DNA of 58,089 bases from Oceanospirillaceae bacterium (lineage in GTDB: Bacteria; Pseudomonadota; Gammaproteobacteria; Pseudomonadales; Oceanobacteraceae). The stretch is taken from NCBI GenBank assembly GCA_002724925.1, contig PBQA01000012.1, positions 1 to 58,089 on the forward strand. The letters run 5' to 3'. The notes beneath the pieces are model-generated. The model was not told the DNA's origin. It did no database searches and worked only from the letters and a program-made list of their open reading frames with translations. Both the position numbers and the translations under genes were made by a program. Shown in pieces: positions 48,000 to 56,346 of this stretch (its first letter is position 1; every line of letters begins with the position of its first letter).

Positions 48000-49217
48000 T
48001 TATGGGCACTCGGGGTCTCCTGGGCATATCATGCCTGGTCCGGGGTCAAGTGGATCAAGGCCCGTTCCGGGGCCTATCGGATCGAGTGGATCTCCCCCTG
48101 GGTTCGTTGGCAATCCGGAGCCCGTGCCTGGTTCCTGTGGTTCTGTTATTGGTGGTTCTGTTATTGGTGGTTCTGTTATTGGTGGTTCTGTCACCGGCGG
48201 TTCAGGGTCAGTGACAGGTTCTTCCGGTTGAGGCTCTGGCTGAGTTGGCGCCGCAGCAGGTTGTTCCGGAGTGAAGGCCGGGTCAAACTCATCTGGCAGA
48301 CCAAAACGCGTTTCCATACGCTCAATAATACGTTGAACCTGAAGGTTGTCGATGTACTGCTGAGACTCCCGGCGACTTTGCTGGCGGCTCTCGTCCGATG
48401 CCTTGCGGTTGCTGTTCTTCTCAGCCCTGTTATCAGCTGGGTCATCTGCTGTGACGTTACTCAGCGTACTTTCACTCTGTTCCGAGTCATCTTCCGCACT
48501 GGTTTGTGGCCGTTCAAACGTTAATGGCGGTGCAAAGAAGAAAACCGGCGGCATGCCTTCCGCAGCGATGACGCTTCCTTCTGGTTGATCTACAGTAATG
48601 CTCTGTCCTTCAGCGGTGACAACAAAGGTGCCCGTCGGAATTGAAGAGTAGGGGCCGGGGCCCATCAGAGATGAGTAGCTCAGCGGCCCAGAATCGGGCG
48701 GCAGCTGAATATCAGGAAAATGCATGGAGACCTGGTCGGGCGAGAGTATGGCTGTTACGCCCATCGTTCCCAGCACCGCAACTTCTGTTGACGGTTGCAG
48801 GATTCTGAAGGCGCTCAGGCTGCCATCTGCAATACGGCCAGTGGCGAATTTCAGTTGTCCTGATTCCTGAGTAATCTGCAAATTACCGCTATTTTTATGC
48901 GCATCATACTCGAACTTATCCAGAGAAATTACCGAGCCTTCACCGAAGGTAAATGTGCTTTCGTCTCTCAGCAACAACTGAAACAGCTGGCCACTGCCGG
49001 ATTCAATGCGATCCCCTGGAAAGATAGGCTCACCACTATTTGCTGTCAGGCTTTGATCGTTACGGTAGACGGTCACCGAACCTTTCAGACCGGCCAGCAC
49101 ACCAGCCTCCTGTGCGTGGGCATGAATTGCTGCAGCCAACGCAGTCAGCGTCAGTAAGGCGCTACCGAGGCGCTTACGTGATTGAACATGTCTGTTCATT
49201 GCGATACTCGTCGTCAT
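48000..49217 (-). CDS. FecR-domain secreted protein with proline-rich tail
   Basis: A 405-residue exported protein. Signal peptide ends AIHAHA. A FecR domain (PF04773-like) lies at about 40-150: GLKGSVTVYRNDQSL, PGDRIESGSGQLFQLLLRDE. A charged helical part follows (about 240-300). The tail of about 100 residues is rich in Pro and Glu with tandem TEPPI units, then Gly/Pro to the end, with two Cys near the C-terminus (MICPGDPECP). No transmembrane anti-sigma part, so it is not the classical iron-citrate FecR. Second gene of an operon: 10 bp after the TPR-barrel gene, GAGGG before the ATG. Such FecR proteins may act as periplasmic or surface adaptors (inference). Confidence 0.85.
   Translation of the reverse strand: MTTSIAMNRHVQSRKRLGSALLTLTALAAAIHAHAQEAGVLAGLKGSVTVYRNDQSLTANSGEPIFPGDRIESGSGQLFQLLLRDESTFTFGEGSVISLDKFEYDAHKNSGNLQITQESGQLKFATGRIADGSLSAFRILQPSTEVAVLGTMGVTAILSPDQVSMHFPDIQLPPDSGPLSYSSLMGPGPYSSIPTGTFVVTAEGQSITVDQPEGSVIAAEGMPPVFFFAPPLTFERPQTSAEDDSEQSESTLSNVTADDPADNRAEKNSNRKASDESRQQSRRESQQYIDNLQVQRIIERMETRFGLPDEFDPAFTPEQPAAAPTQPEPQPEEPVTDPEPPVTEPPITEPPITEPPITEPQEPGTGSGLPTNPGGDPLDPIGPGTGLDPLDPGPGMICPGDPECP
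48139..48190. repeat. 15-bp tandem repeat in the FecR-protein tail
   Basis: The unit GGTTCTGTTATTGGT is repeated three times exactly, with a diverged fourth copy, encoding TEPPI on the minus strand. Because the unit is a multiple of three, copy-number change would alter tail length without a frameshift. Confidence 0.85.
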
Positions 49218-49227
49218 TACAGGGCCC

Positions 49228-50535
49228 TCAAAGACTGAACAGTTTTGTGACCGACGCCGACCAGCGGGTATTACGGTACTCGTAGTTTGAAATATCAGCG
49301 CGATTCAATTGGCGCTCACCGCTGATGGTCAGATCCATATTATCGATCAACTCGATGGGCAGTGTCACAGCGAGCGATGCGAACAAAGGTTTGCTGCGCC
49401 TCACGAGTGATGGATCGCCGGTGACAAACTCCGATGAACCTGAGTAACGCGTTCGACTCTGGCTGACAAATGCGGCGATCGATTGTCCGGCGCTGGCTGT
49501 CCAGCGGTAGCTCATGCTGGTGGACCAGTTGGTATAGCTGGAAGCCTCGATGCGAGCTTCTTTTGTGCTATAGCCCAATGCCATGTAGAGGTTGTGAACC
49601 TTATCGAAGGTCAGCGATCCTGCGACTTTTGAGTAATATCGTTTCCCAGAGCTGCCACTGGCGCCCGGGGCGATGTAGTTATCTGACGACACGCCTGTGC
49701 TCAGACGGGTATTTATATAGAGATTCAGATCCTTGAGATCCCAGGCGTAAGAAGAGCTGATGCTCCCCCCATGACTGCGTAACAGACCCTCTCCATACAG
49801 AGACTGGTGTTGCGCGTTACCCGAGATGGTCAGGTTGAGGCCATCAAAGTCAAAGCGATTTCCGAGCGTGCCGTACCAACTTGAGAAATCGAGAGAATCC
49901 TGTGTGGCGAAGTTATCACGAGTGTATTGAAGTGATGCAATCGCGGCGTGCTGGCGGTAATCGCCCCACGCATAGTCCAGATCATAACTGAGGTTGAACT
50001 CGGTACCGTATTCCTCAACCTTCTTTTGTGGAAAGTCGAACTCGTAGCCGTAAAACAGAATGGTATCGTCGTCAGGTGCGTTGTTGATGTTGTTATCGTG
50101 ATGCCCCGTGACTGACACTGAGAGAGTCTGGGCCGCGCGCTGATCGAGCTCATCTATTCTGCGCAGGTAATCAAGAACCAACCACTCATCGCTCTGAGGA
50201 AGAGGGCGGGAACGTACCTCTTCGAACTCTTCCCGGGCCTCTACCATCATGTCAGAGTGATAGAGCAGACTTGCATAAATGATTCTCGCGCGGTTCTGAT
50301 GGGGCTCAAGCAGAAGAATTCGCTCCACGACCGGAATAGCAGACTTAATGTCGCCCTCGTCGATTTTCTGTTGAAGATAACAGTAGTTGAGCGCCAGATC
50401 ATCGGGCTTACTGTAGATATCGCTGAAGCTGATACCTGTCTGACAATCGCCTTGCCGGGCGGGCGTCGAAGAAGAGGAGTCGGCGACAGCCGCAGAGCTG
50501 GCCAGCAAAGTAGAAAGTAAAATGACGTACCGCAC
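49228..50535 (-). CDS. TPR plus beta-barrel outer-membrane protein, Slam/DUF560-like
   Basis: A 435-residue protein with a signal peptide (ends AVA), two TPR-like helical repeats at about 55-125 (PVVERILLLEPHQNRARIIYASLLY) and about 300 residues of alternating amphipathic strands (about 138-435). The strands are consistent with a barrel of around 14, ending VTKLFSL. This order and size match Slam-type outer-membrane translocons (type XI secretion), which move lipoproteins to the cell surface, but sequence identity to Slam cannot be tested here. GTG start with AGGA upstream. Operon with the FecR gene, convergent to the giant lipoprotein. Alternatives: an exopolysaccharide export porin of the PgaA/BcsC sort or an uncharacterised TPR-porin. 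Confidence 0.65.
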   Translation of the reverse strand: MRYVILLSTLLASSAAVADSSSSTPARQGDCQTGISFSDIYSKPDDLALNYCYLQQKIDEGDIKSAIPVVERILLLEPHQNRARIIYASLLYHSDMMVEAREEFEEVRSRPLPQSDEWLVLDYLRRIDELDQRAAQTLSVSVTGHHDNNINNAPDDDTILFYGYEFDFPQKKVEEYGTEFNLSYDLDYAWGDYRQHAAIASLQYTRDNFATQDSLDFSSWYGTLGNRFDFDGLNLTISGNAQHQSLYGEGLLRSHGGSISSSYAWDLKDLNLYINTRLSTGVSSDNYIAPGASGSSGKRYYSKVAGSLTFDKVHNLYMALGYSTKEARIEASSYTNWSTSMSYRWTASAGQSIAAFVSQSRTRYSGSSEFVTGDPSLVRRSKPLFASLAVTLPIELIDNMDLTISGERQLNRADISNYEYRNTRWSASVTKLFSL

Positions 50536-50660
50536 GTTCCTGCACTCGTAGAAATCCTGAGCATGGATTGTACGCCATATGCGCCACCATGTATGCCCAT
50601 TGGCGCATGTAGAAGTGCCTGTTGGCAGTATATCAGGCTGTCAGTATTGACCTTTCTTCG

Positions 50661-50876
50661 TCAACCGGCTTGCTTCAGTCGGGCTTTCAGGTCTGAGCAG
50701 GCTTGTTGAAATCTCTCAAGTTTGTGTTGCTCTTTCTCTATCATGGCAGCGGGTACACGGGACAGAAAACCATCGTTCTGAAGCTTGTTGCTGATTTTGT
50801 GAATCTCTTCTTCAAGTTTCGATACTTCTTCCCGGATCATGTCGACATTGTTTGTGTTAAGCGCCTGTTCGCTCAT
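50661..50876 (-). CDS. Free-standing valyl-tRNA synthetase tail-like coiled coil (71 aa)
   Basis: Encodes 71 residues whose core (REEVSKLEEEIHKISNKL, then NDGFLSRVPAAMIEKEQHKL) strongly resembles the C-terminal tRNA-binding coiled-coil arm of valyl-tRNA synthetase. In ValRS the pattern is EIxKLEKEL...NxxFVxKAPxxVVExER. The frame runs up to 50930, but ATG 50876 has GGAGG 10 nt upstream and is preferred. No synthetase body is present. It may be a small RNA-binding protein, or a domain borrowed by gene fission. Confidence is high for the gene and the similarity, low for function. Confidence 0.72.
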   Translation of the reverse strand: MSEQALNTNNVDMIREEVSKLEEEIHKISNKLQNDGFLSRVPAAMIEKEQHKLERFQQACSDLKARLKQAG

Positions 50877-51145
50877 TTCAAAATTACCTCCGTGTGAGCC
50901 GGACCCCATAGTCCTGCTTGCGTGGTTCATCTGTAAGTATAGACAATAATTTCATGTTTGCCTGAAAGGCCATTTCAAACAGGCCGGAACTCTTAGCAGC
51001 TTTACCGTTCGTACTATTGGAAGGCCGGGAATACTGAGAAATACAGGCGTGGAACTGAGTACTTGAAGTCTCAGTACTGAAGCAGAGAAGCGCAGCATTA
51101 TTCAGAACTTGGCTAAAACGCTAACGATATATTGAGGTGACAACA

Positions 51146-51397
51146 ATGGATATTTCAGCACTACTCGTTTTTCTGTTAATAGGCGCACTTGCAGGCTGGC
51201 TTGGAGGCGTTATCACTAAAGGTGGTGGCTATGGCCTGCTCGGCGACATTGTCATTGGTGTACTCGGTGCAGTTGTTGGCGGCTACGTTTTCTCGGTTGC
51301 CGGAGTTGCCGCAGGTGGCTTCATCGGATCGGTTGGTACCGCTACTGTGGGAGCGGTGATATTAATCTTTCTGGTTCGCCTGCTCAAAAGAGCCTGA
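51146..51397 (+). CDS. GlsB/YeaQ/YmgE family stress-response membrane protein
   Basis: An 83-residue, three-helix inner-membrane protein of the transglycosylase-associated/GlsB group. It is Gly-rich, with LIGALAGWLGGVITKGGGYGLLGD and VGGYVF, and most homologs are induced by stationary-phase or envelope stress. A GTG lies at 51137, but the GAGGTG motif overlaps it; ATG 51146 sits 7 nt after that motif and is preferred. No partner genes adjoin. Confidence 0.88.
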   Translation: MDISALLVFLLIGALAGWLGGVITKGGGYGLLGDIVIGVLGAVVGGYVFSVAGVAAGGFIGSVGTATVGAVILIFLVRLLKRA

Positions 51398-51421
51398 TCC
51401 TTATTGATTAATTTATGCAGC

Positions 51422-51454
51422 AACAGAAAGCTCCGTTCGTCGGGGCTTTCTGTT
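51422..51454. terminator. Bidirectional terminator between the GlsB-like gene and azoR
   Basis: AACAGAAAGCTCCG and CGGGGCTTTCTGTT pair over 14 positions (one G-T) with a TTCGT loop. It lies between convergent genes. Confidence 0.78.
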
Positions 51455-51464
51455 AGTCAACTTC

Positions 51465-52043
51465 TTAAGCAACGTCTGCTATTTCAGCTTCCGCTTTTTC
51501 GGCTTTAGTTTCGTCCAGCATCAAACCGCTGCTGTCGATGAAGGTGACATCAGTCATTCCCATAAACGCCAGAATGTACTTCAGCCAGCCACTGACGAAA
51601 TCATTTTCCGCGCCCAGAACAGTGCCACCCGAGGTCATTACGACGTAGACCTTTTTGCCTGTTAACAGGCCAACCGGGCCTTCTTCTGTGTAGCGGAAAG
51701 TTTCACGGGCGCGCGCCACCATATCGATCCAGGCCTTCAGAGCAGCCGGTACATGGAAGTTATAGACGGGTGCAGTAATAACGACGGTATCAGCTGCACG
51801 CAGCTCATTAACCAGCTCGTCTGACGTTGCCAGAGATGTCTTCTGCTCATCACTGCGGTCAGCTGGATCTGTGAAGTTCGAACCAATCCAGTTTTCATTG
51901 ATAAGCTCAATGCCGTTCGCCAGATCACGTTCGGTAACCTGTGTACTGCCGTCAGACAGTCGTTCAACCAGTTTATCCGCGAGGTTACGACTAACTGAAC
52001 CTTCCGTTCTCATACTGCTGTCTACGCGAAGAATATGTGTCAT
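51465..52043 (-). CDS. azoR: FMN-dependent NADH:quinone oxidoreductase / azoreductase
   Basis: A 192-residue flavodoxin-like dimeric enzyme that reduces quinones or azo bonds with NADH by two-electron transfer, protecting against quinone and thiol stress. Motifs: N-terminal RVDSSMR (FMN phosphate loop), the flavin-contact segment APVYNFHVPAALKAWIDMVARA, FRYTEEGPVGLLTGKK and the later TSGG. Length is slightly below E. coli AzoR (201). GGAG precedes the ATG. Divergent from a LysR gene that likely controls it. Confidence 0.92.
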   Translation of the reverse strand: MTHILRVDSSMRTEGSVSRNLADKLVERLSDGSTQVTERDLANGIELINENWIGSNFTDPADRSDEQKTSLATSDELVNELRAADTVVITAPVYNFHVPAALKAWIDMVARARETFRYTEEGPVGLLTGKKVYVVMTSGGTVLGAENDFVSGWLKYILAFMGMTDVTFIDSSGLMLDETKAEKAEAEIADVA

Positions 52044-52074
52044 ACCGATCTCCTGTGTTTTGTAAGGATGCTTT

Positions 52075-52094
52075 TAACTATTCAACGGTAGTTA
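52075..52094. promoter_or_regulatory. Candidate LysR operator between azoR and the LysR gene
   Basis: TAACTA (52075-52080) and TAGTTA (52089-52094) form an inverted repeat with an 8-bp spacer, and a further TAACTA lies at 52109-52114. Dyads of this size fit LysR-family recognition and activation sites. TAGTT motifs recur at 53157-53177 before the next gene. Confidence 0.5.
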
Positions 52095-52225
52095 CGATAA
52101 ACATTTCTTAACTATGGAAAAATACTCTATGATTGAAAATATTATTCTGAAAAGTAGAAAAATTGATAGGTCTGCAATACCCGGGTCGATGAATCATAGG
52201 GGCTTGTCAGAGAAGAGAGCGACAG

Positions 52226-53146
52226 ATGAGTGAACTGGAAGAAGTACGGGTCTTCGTCACACTGGTAGAGTGCCACAGTGCATCAAAAGCGGCAGAACGC
52301 CTTGGTGTTGCAAACTCGGCGATCAGTCGACGTATGAAGGCTCTGGAAGAAAGGCTGGGGGTGCAGCTACTGCAACGTACCACCCGGACTATGCATCTGA
52401 CCGATGACGGTCAGCTGTATTATGACCGCTGCCGTAAGCTACTGGACGACTGGAATGATGCAGAACAGGAGGTGATGCAATCGGCCACGTTACTGAGCGG
52501 CAATATCACGGTATCCATGCCTCTCAGCCTTGGCATTTCCCAACTTTCACCGATCATCGCTGACTTCATGAGTGAACACCCCGGGGTGACGGTCAATTTC
52601 GATCTGTCTGATCGTCGGGTTGACGTTATTGAAGATGGCTTTGATCTTGTCTTTCGCATTGGCCACCTTGAAGATTCGACCCTGATCGCCCGCAAGGTTA
52701 CACGGGTAAGGCATATGGTGTACTGCTCACCGGATTTCGTGGAAAAGTACGGGCCGTTTAATACCCCGGATGATCTTCACGGCGTACCGGTTTTTGGATA
52801 CAGCAACCTGCGGTATCCCGGACGCTGGCCATACACATCACCAGATGGAAAAACAGGGGAGATTCGTCTTTCACCGGGTACGTTATCGAATAATGGCGAA
52901 GCATTAATTGCTGCCGCTGAACGAGGATTGGGAGCCGGTTGCCAGCCAACATTCACTTTGCAGGAAGCCTTCTCAAGCGGACGTCTGATTCCGGTGCTGA
53001 CCGACTATAAATGGTTTGGGATGAACCTTTACGCTGTGTATCCCCGGGCTCGTCATTTATCGCGGCGGGTACGTGCTTTGATCGACTATGTCATTGAGCG
53101 CCTCGGCAAAGAACCTTACTGGGATAAATGTATTGATGAGTTGTGA
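52226..53146 (+). CDS. LysR-family transcriptional regulator
   Basis: A 306-residue LysR-type regulator. The N-terminal helix-turn-helix (AAERLGVANSAISRRMKALE) and ERLGVQLLQRTTRTMHLTD are of the group that often regulates divergent oxidoreductases. The C-terminal co-inducer domain starts at about 90 (GNITVSMPLSLG). GAGAAGAGAG lies upstream of the ATG. By position it is the probable regulator of azoR, with quinones or electrophiles as inferred cues; neighbouring half-sites support this. Confidence 0.92.
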   Translation: MSELEEVRVFVTLVECHSASKAAERLGVANSAISRRMKALEERLGVQLLQRTTRTMHLTDDGQLYYDRCRKLLDDWNDAEQEVMQSATLLSGNITVSMPLSLGISQLSPIIADFMSEHPGVTVNFDLSDRRVDVIEDGFDLVFRIGHLEDSTLIARKVTRVRHMVYCSPDFVEKYGPFNTPDDLHGVPVFGYSNLRYPGRWPYTSPDGKTGEIRLSPGTLSNNGEALIAAAERGLGAGCQPTFTLQEAFSSGRLIPVLTDYKWFGMNLYAVYPRARHLSRRVRALIDYVIERLGKEPYWDKCIDEL

Positions 53147-53224
53147 TACTTATACGGATAGTTGGTGTCATAGTTAAAAACACGGGTAGTTTTATATCCA
53201 TGTGCAGGCGACAAAGGAAACATC

Positions 53225-54514
53225 ATGTTCAGTAAATGGCAGTGGTTATTTATCAGGTTCACTCATAAATTGTGGGTCAGAGCGGCGCTGTTTGCGGTCA
53301 TGGCGATAGTCACTGCATTGATCGCCGCACCAGTAGAGCGATTGCTGCCCGACGCTCTGTCGTTTCAGATTTCGGTCGCCACGATCGATCAGATACTCGA
53401 TATTCTGGCAACCAGCATGCTGACCGTAACGACCTTTTCGTTGGGGGTTATGGTGTCAGCCTTCACCGCGGCGAGTACCGGGACGACACCCAGAGCAACT
53501 CAGCTCGTTCGGGAAGATCCGATTACGCAAAATGTTCTTGCAACGTTTCTGGGTGCATTTCTTTTCAGCCTTGTGGGTATTATTGCGCTTAATACCGGTG
53601 TCTATGGCGAGGGCGGGCGTTTGGTTCTGTTTGCCGCAACGCTGCTGGTGATCGGCATTATACTGGTCGCCATACTTCATTGGATTGAACATCTTTCGGT
53701 ATTAGGGCGAGTCACTGAGACCACCGATCAGGTCGAAGTCGCAGCCGCCAATGCGTTGCGCGCACGACTAGAGCATCCGCATTTGGGAGCGCGGTGCTTA
53801 CCCGAAGACTGGCAGCGCCCAGCCAATGGCTTTGATATTAAGTCAGAATCCACGGGTTACATTTGTCATATTGATATCGCCAGCCTCCAGGAAACTGCTG
53901 ATGAACTGAAGTTGAATATCAACGTGTTATTGACTCCCGGTAGTTTTGTCTTTCCCGGTAAACCTCTTGCCTGTGTCGAGTTTAAAGAGAAAGAAGTCCT
54001 CAATAGTGAACAGGAAGCGCACCTGATCAATCGTGTCACGTCAGCTTATACCACTGGGAAAACCCGGTCGTTCGAGCAAGACCCAAGGTTTGGTTTAATT
54101 GTACTTTCTGAGATCGCGAGCAGAGCACTGTCACCGGCAGTCAATGATCCTGGTACAGCAATCGACGTACTGGGCAGGGCAGTGAGATTGTTCTGTATCT
54201 GGAGAGATCACCGGGTACTGGGCGATGACGATGAATCTATCTGCTTCCCGTCTGTACGTGTACCGGCATTAAAAACGTCTGACCTGATTGAAGATTTATT
54301 TATGCCAGTTGCCCGTGACGGTGCGGGGTTAATTGAAATTCAGATACGCGTTCAGAAATCTATGGCGGCTCTCGGAGATATGGCTCCCGAGGCCTATAGT
54401 GATGTCATGGCCCACTATGCGGCGCTTGCAGTAAAACGAGCCAGTCAAAGCCTGGCTCTCGAAGAGGAAGTCGAACAGCTTAAAGCAGTTCAGTGCGAAC
54501 GGAAACGCCGTTAG
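53225..54514 (+). CDS. DUF2254 family inner-membrane protein
   Basis: A 429-residue membrane protein. Four N-terminal hydrophobic segments lie within about 15-150, followed by a soluble domain of about 280 residues. SMLTVTTFSLGVMVSAFTAAS and RATQLVREDPITQNVLATFLG are typical of DUF2254, a family of unknown function. The soluble half contains DPRFGLIVLSEIASRALSPAVNDPGTA, the other conserved block. AAGGAAA precedes the ATG. The last 35 bases overlap the 3' end of the small minus-strand gene. Confidence 0.9.
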   Translation: MFSKWQWLFIRFTHKLWVRAALFAVMAIVTALIAAPVERLLPDALSFQISVATIDQILDILATSMLTVTTFSLGVMVSAFTAASTGTTPRATQLVREDPITQNVLATFLGAFLFSLVGIIALNTGVYGEGGRLVLFAATLLVIGIILVAILHWIEHLSVLGRVTETTDQVEVAAANALRARLEHPHLGARCLPEDWQRPANGFDIKSESTGYICHIDIASLQETADELKLNINVLLTPGSFVFPGKPLACVEFKEKEVLNSEQEAHLINRVTSAYTTGKTRSFEQDPRFGLIVLSEIASRALSPAVNDPGTAIDVLGRAVRLFCIWRDHRVLGDDDESICFPSVRVPALKTSDLIEDLFMPVARDGAGLIEIQIRVQKSMAALGDMAPEAYSDVMAHYAALAVKRASQSLALEEEVEQLKAVQCERKRR

Positions 54515-54728
54515 TGGCTTTGCGTGTACCACGGCCAACCGTGTCTGCTTTCTCCTGCGTTTCGGCATTGACGTTGGTGCTTTGATTTGTGCTTGCGTTA
54601 TTTCCAAGGGCTTCTTCAGGGGGAATGGACGCTGTCTCAATGACTTCGCTGTGATCAACAACTAGTTTGTCGGCAATAATATCAACAACGCGTTCGTTAT
54701 TAGTTTCCACTTTTTTATCGTCGCTCAT
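54480..54728 (-). CDS. Small hypothetical protein with ACP-helix-like N-terminus (82 aa)
   Basis: I do not recognise the full protein. Residues about 11-32 (ERVVDIIADKLVVDHSEV) look like helix I and the following loop of acyl carrier proteins. The region expected to hold the DSL phosphopantetheine site is instead a polar Asn/Thr/Glu-rich stretch. No other frame restores the DSL block. AAGGAAGAAG precedes the ATG. Its 3' end overlaps the DUF2254 gene by 35 bp on the opposite strand. It could be a decayed ACP fusion or a chance likeness; no enzymatic role is claimed. Confidence 0.5.
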   Translation of the reverse strand: MSDDKKVETNNERVVDIIADKLVVDHSEVIETASIPPEEALGNNASTNQSTNVNAETQEKADTVGRGTRKATNGVSVRTELL

Positions 54729-54839
54729 GCTTCTTCCTTAACGGGAGTTGGGGTTCAGGGTAATCCTTATTCTGCATATAAGGTTGGTGATTAGCAAAGC
54801 CATAAAATGGATGCCGTTATCGGTGACTGCTCTCGCGAG

Positions 54840-56198
54840 TTAGCGGTAAATCCGCTGAGCCCACTCAGTCAGCCCCGACACTACACTGCCAAAGTGATCA
54901 CCATCCAATAGTGGTACTTCACCAAAGACGTTTTTGACCGCATTTGTGATCACGGGAGACTTTGCACTTCCGCCGGTGACGAAAATAAGATCAGGTGAGA
55001 CTCCAGCCTGGTCTTTAGCCTCTTTCATTAGCGCAATAATTTTTTCAAGTGGACGCTCGATTGCCTCGGCAAGTTCGGTTCGGTTGATATCCGTGCTGAG
55101 CGATTTTTCGACGAACTCGAGATTCACTGATGTCATTTCAGCATTGGACAAGGAAATCTTTGCCTCTTCCGCATGGCGAACCAATTGCTGATTCTGCTTG
55201 TTTTTACGCAGTCGCAGTAAGCGACCGATCAGTCCGGGTTCAGCACAATCGCGTTGCAATTGCTCCAGATACAGCCCTGTTTCAAGACTACTGAAGCGAG
55301 TCAGAGCGGAAACATCGTTAGTCGACACCGCATCAATAAAGGTTTTTGTCGGCATTGGCTTGCCACTTTTGAGCGCGGCATTCATGCCAAATAGTGGCAT
55401 CAGAGACTCCGTTGCCAGGCGGATATCGAGGTCGTTTCCGCCGACCCGCTCGCCCGTATGTCCAAGAAAATCCGCAGCACGATCTGCTTTCTGAATATGA
55501 TCCGGTCCCATTCGCACCATTGCACAGTCACTGGTACCACCGCCAATATCAACAACCAGAACGGTTCTATTCTCACTGAGCTGGCGTTCAAAGCTTAAGC
55601 CAGCCGCAATCGGCTCATACTGAAATTCGATATCTTTAAAGCCGCTACGTCGTGCTGCAGTTTCGAGAATAGATAATGCTTGTCGGTTACTTTGCTCTGA
55701 ATTCAGGCCCTGAAAATTCACCGGGCGTCCAATAACGGTTTGAGTCAGAGTGTCGCCAGCAGAGACTTCTGCGCGGTGTTTGATCGTCTGCATCATGGCC
55801 GTGACGATATCTTCGAAGAAGCCCACAAACTCAGGGCGAAGCCCGCTGGCACCTAAAAAGGATTTTGGGGATTTAACGAAGTAGCCTTCTTCCGGATCGG
55901 CGAAATACTCTTTGAACGCCGCATGACCGACGAACATTACATCATCATCCGCGTGAAGGTCGAGTTCATTACGAGCTCTGAGGGCCATCTGCAACTGGGG
56001 TTTGCGTGATGCGATAAAAGCTTCACGATCAGACGTCAGTCCATGACTTACCTGCTCAGTTATAAGCTCACGGGCCATCGCATATAGGGCTGAGGGCATA
56101 AAAGTACGCTCGCCATCGACCGGCAATAAACGTATCTCGCCATCCTGTTGCACGCCAATAGCGCAGTTGGAAGTGCCGTAGTCGAAACCGCAGATCAT
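54840..56198 (-). CDS. yegD: Hsp70-family chaperone, YegD-like
   Basis: A 452-residue actin-fold ATPase of the Hsp70 superfamily (E. coli YegD is about 450). Phosphate 1 loop GFDYGTSNCAIG (4-15), phosphate 2 region VVDIGGGTSDCAMVRMG and the adenosine loop FVTGGSAKSPVI are all present. The protein lacks the classical substrate-binding domain and C-terminal lid, so it is not DnaK. GAGAG lies before the ATG. Role in the cell is not established for this group. Confidence 0.93.
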   Translation of the reverse strand: MICGFDYGTSNCAIGVQQDGEIRLLPVDGERTFMPSALYAMARELITEQVSHGLTSDREAFIASRKPQLQMALRARNELDLHADDDVMFVGHAAFKEYFADPEEGYFVKSPKSFLGASGLRPEFVGFFEDIVTAMMQTIKHRAEVSAGDTLTQTVIGRPVNFQGLNSEQSNRQALSILETAARRSGFKDIEFQYEPIAAGLSFERQLSENRTVLVVDIGGGTSDCAMVRMGPDHIQKADRAADFLGHTGERVGGNDLDIRLATESLMPLFGMNAALKSGKPMPTKTFIDAVSTNDVSALTRFSSLETGLYLEQLQRDCAEPGLIGRLLRLRKNKQNQQLVRHAEEAKISLSNAEMTSVNLEFVEKSLSTDINRTELAEAIERPLEKIIALMKEAKDQAGVSPDLIFVTGGSAKSPVITNAVKNVFGEVPLLDGDHFGSVVSGLTEWAQRIYR

Positions 56199-56346
56199 GG
56201 AGCAACTCTCTTCAAAAGCGGGAAGGTACCATAGATTGGCTATTGTTTTCAGCTGGCTGTCAGATTGGTCATGATGTTAACGATAAAAGACGAGCATGAG
56301 GGTATGATGTAAACCGATTGTGTGAGTAATGTAGGGACATATTGTC

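Noticed and set aside
48000-49217. Classical FecR anti-sigma/iron-citrate regulator
   Set aside because: No cytoplasmic or transmembrane part before the FecR domain, and no sigma factor or TonB receptor gene adjacent; only the domain is shared.
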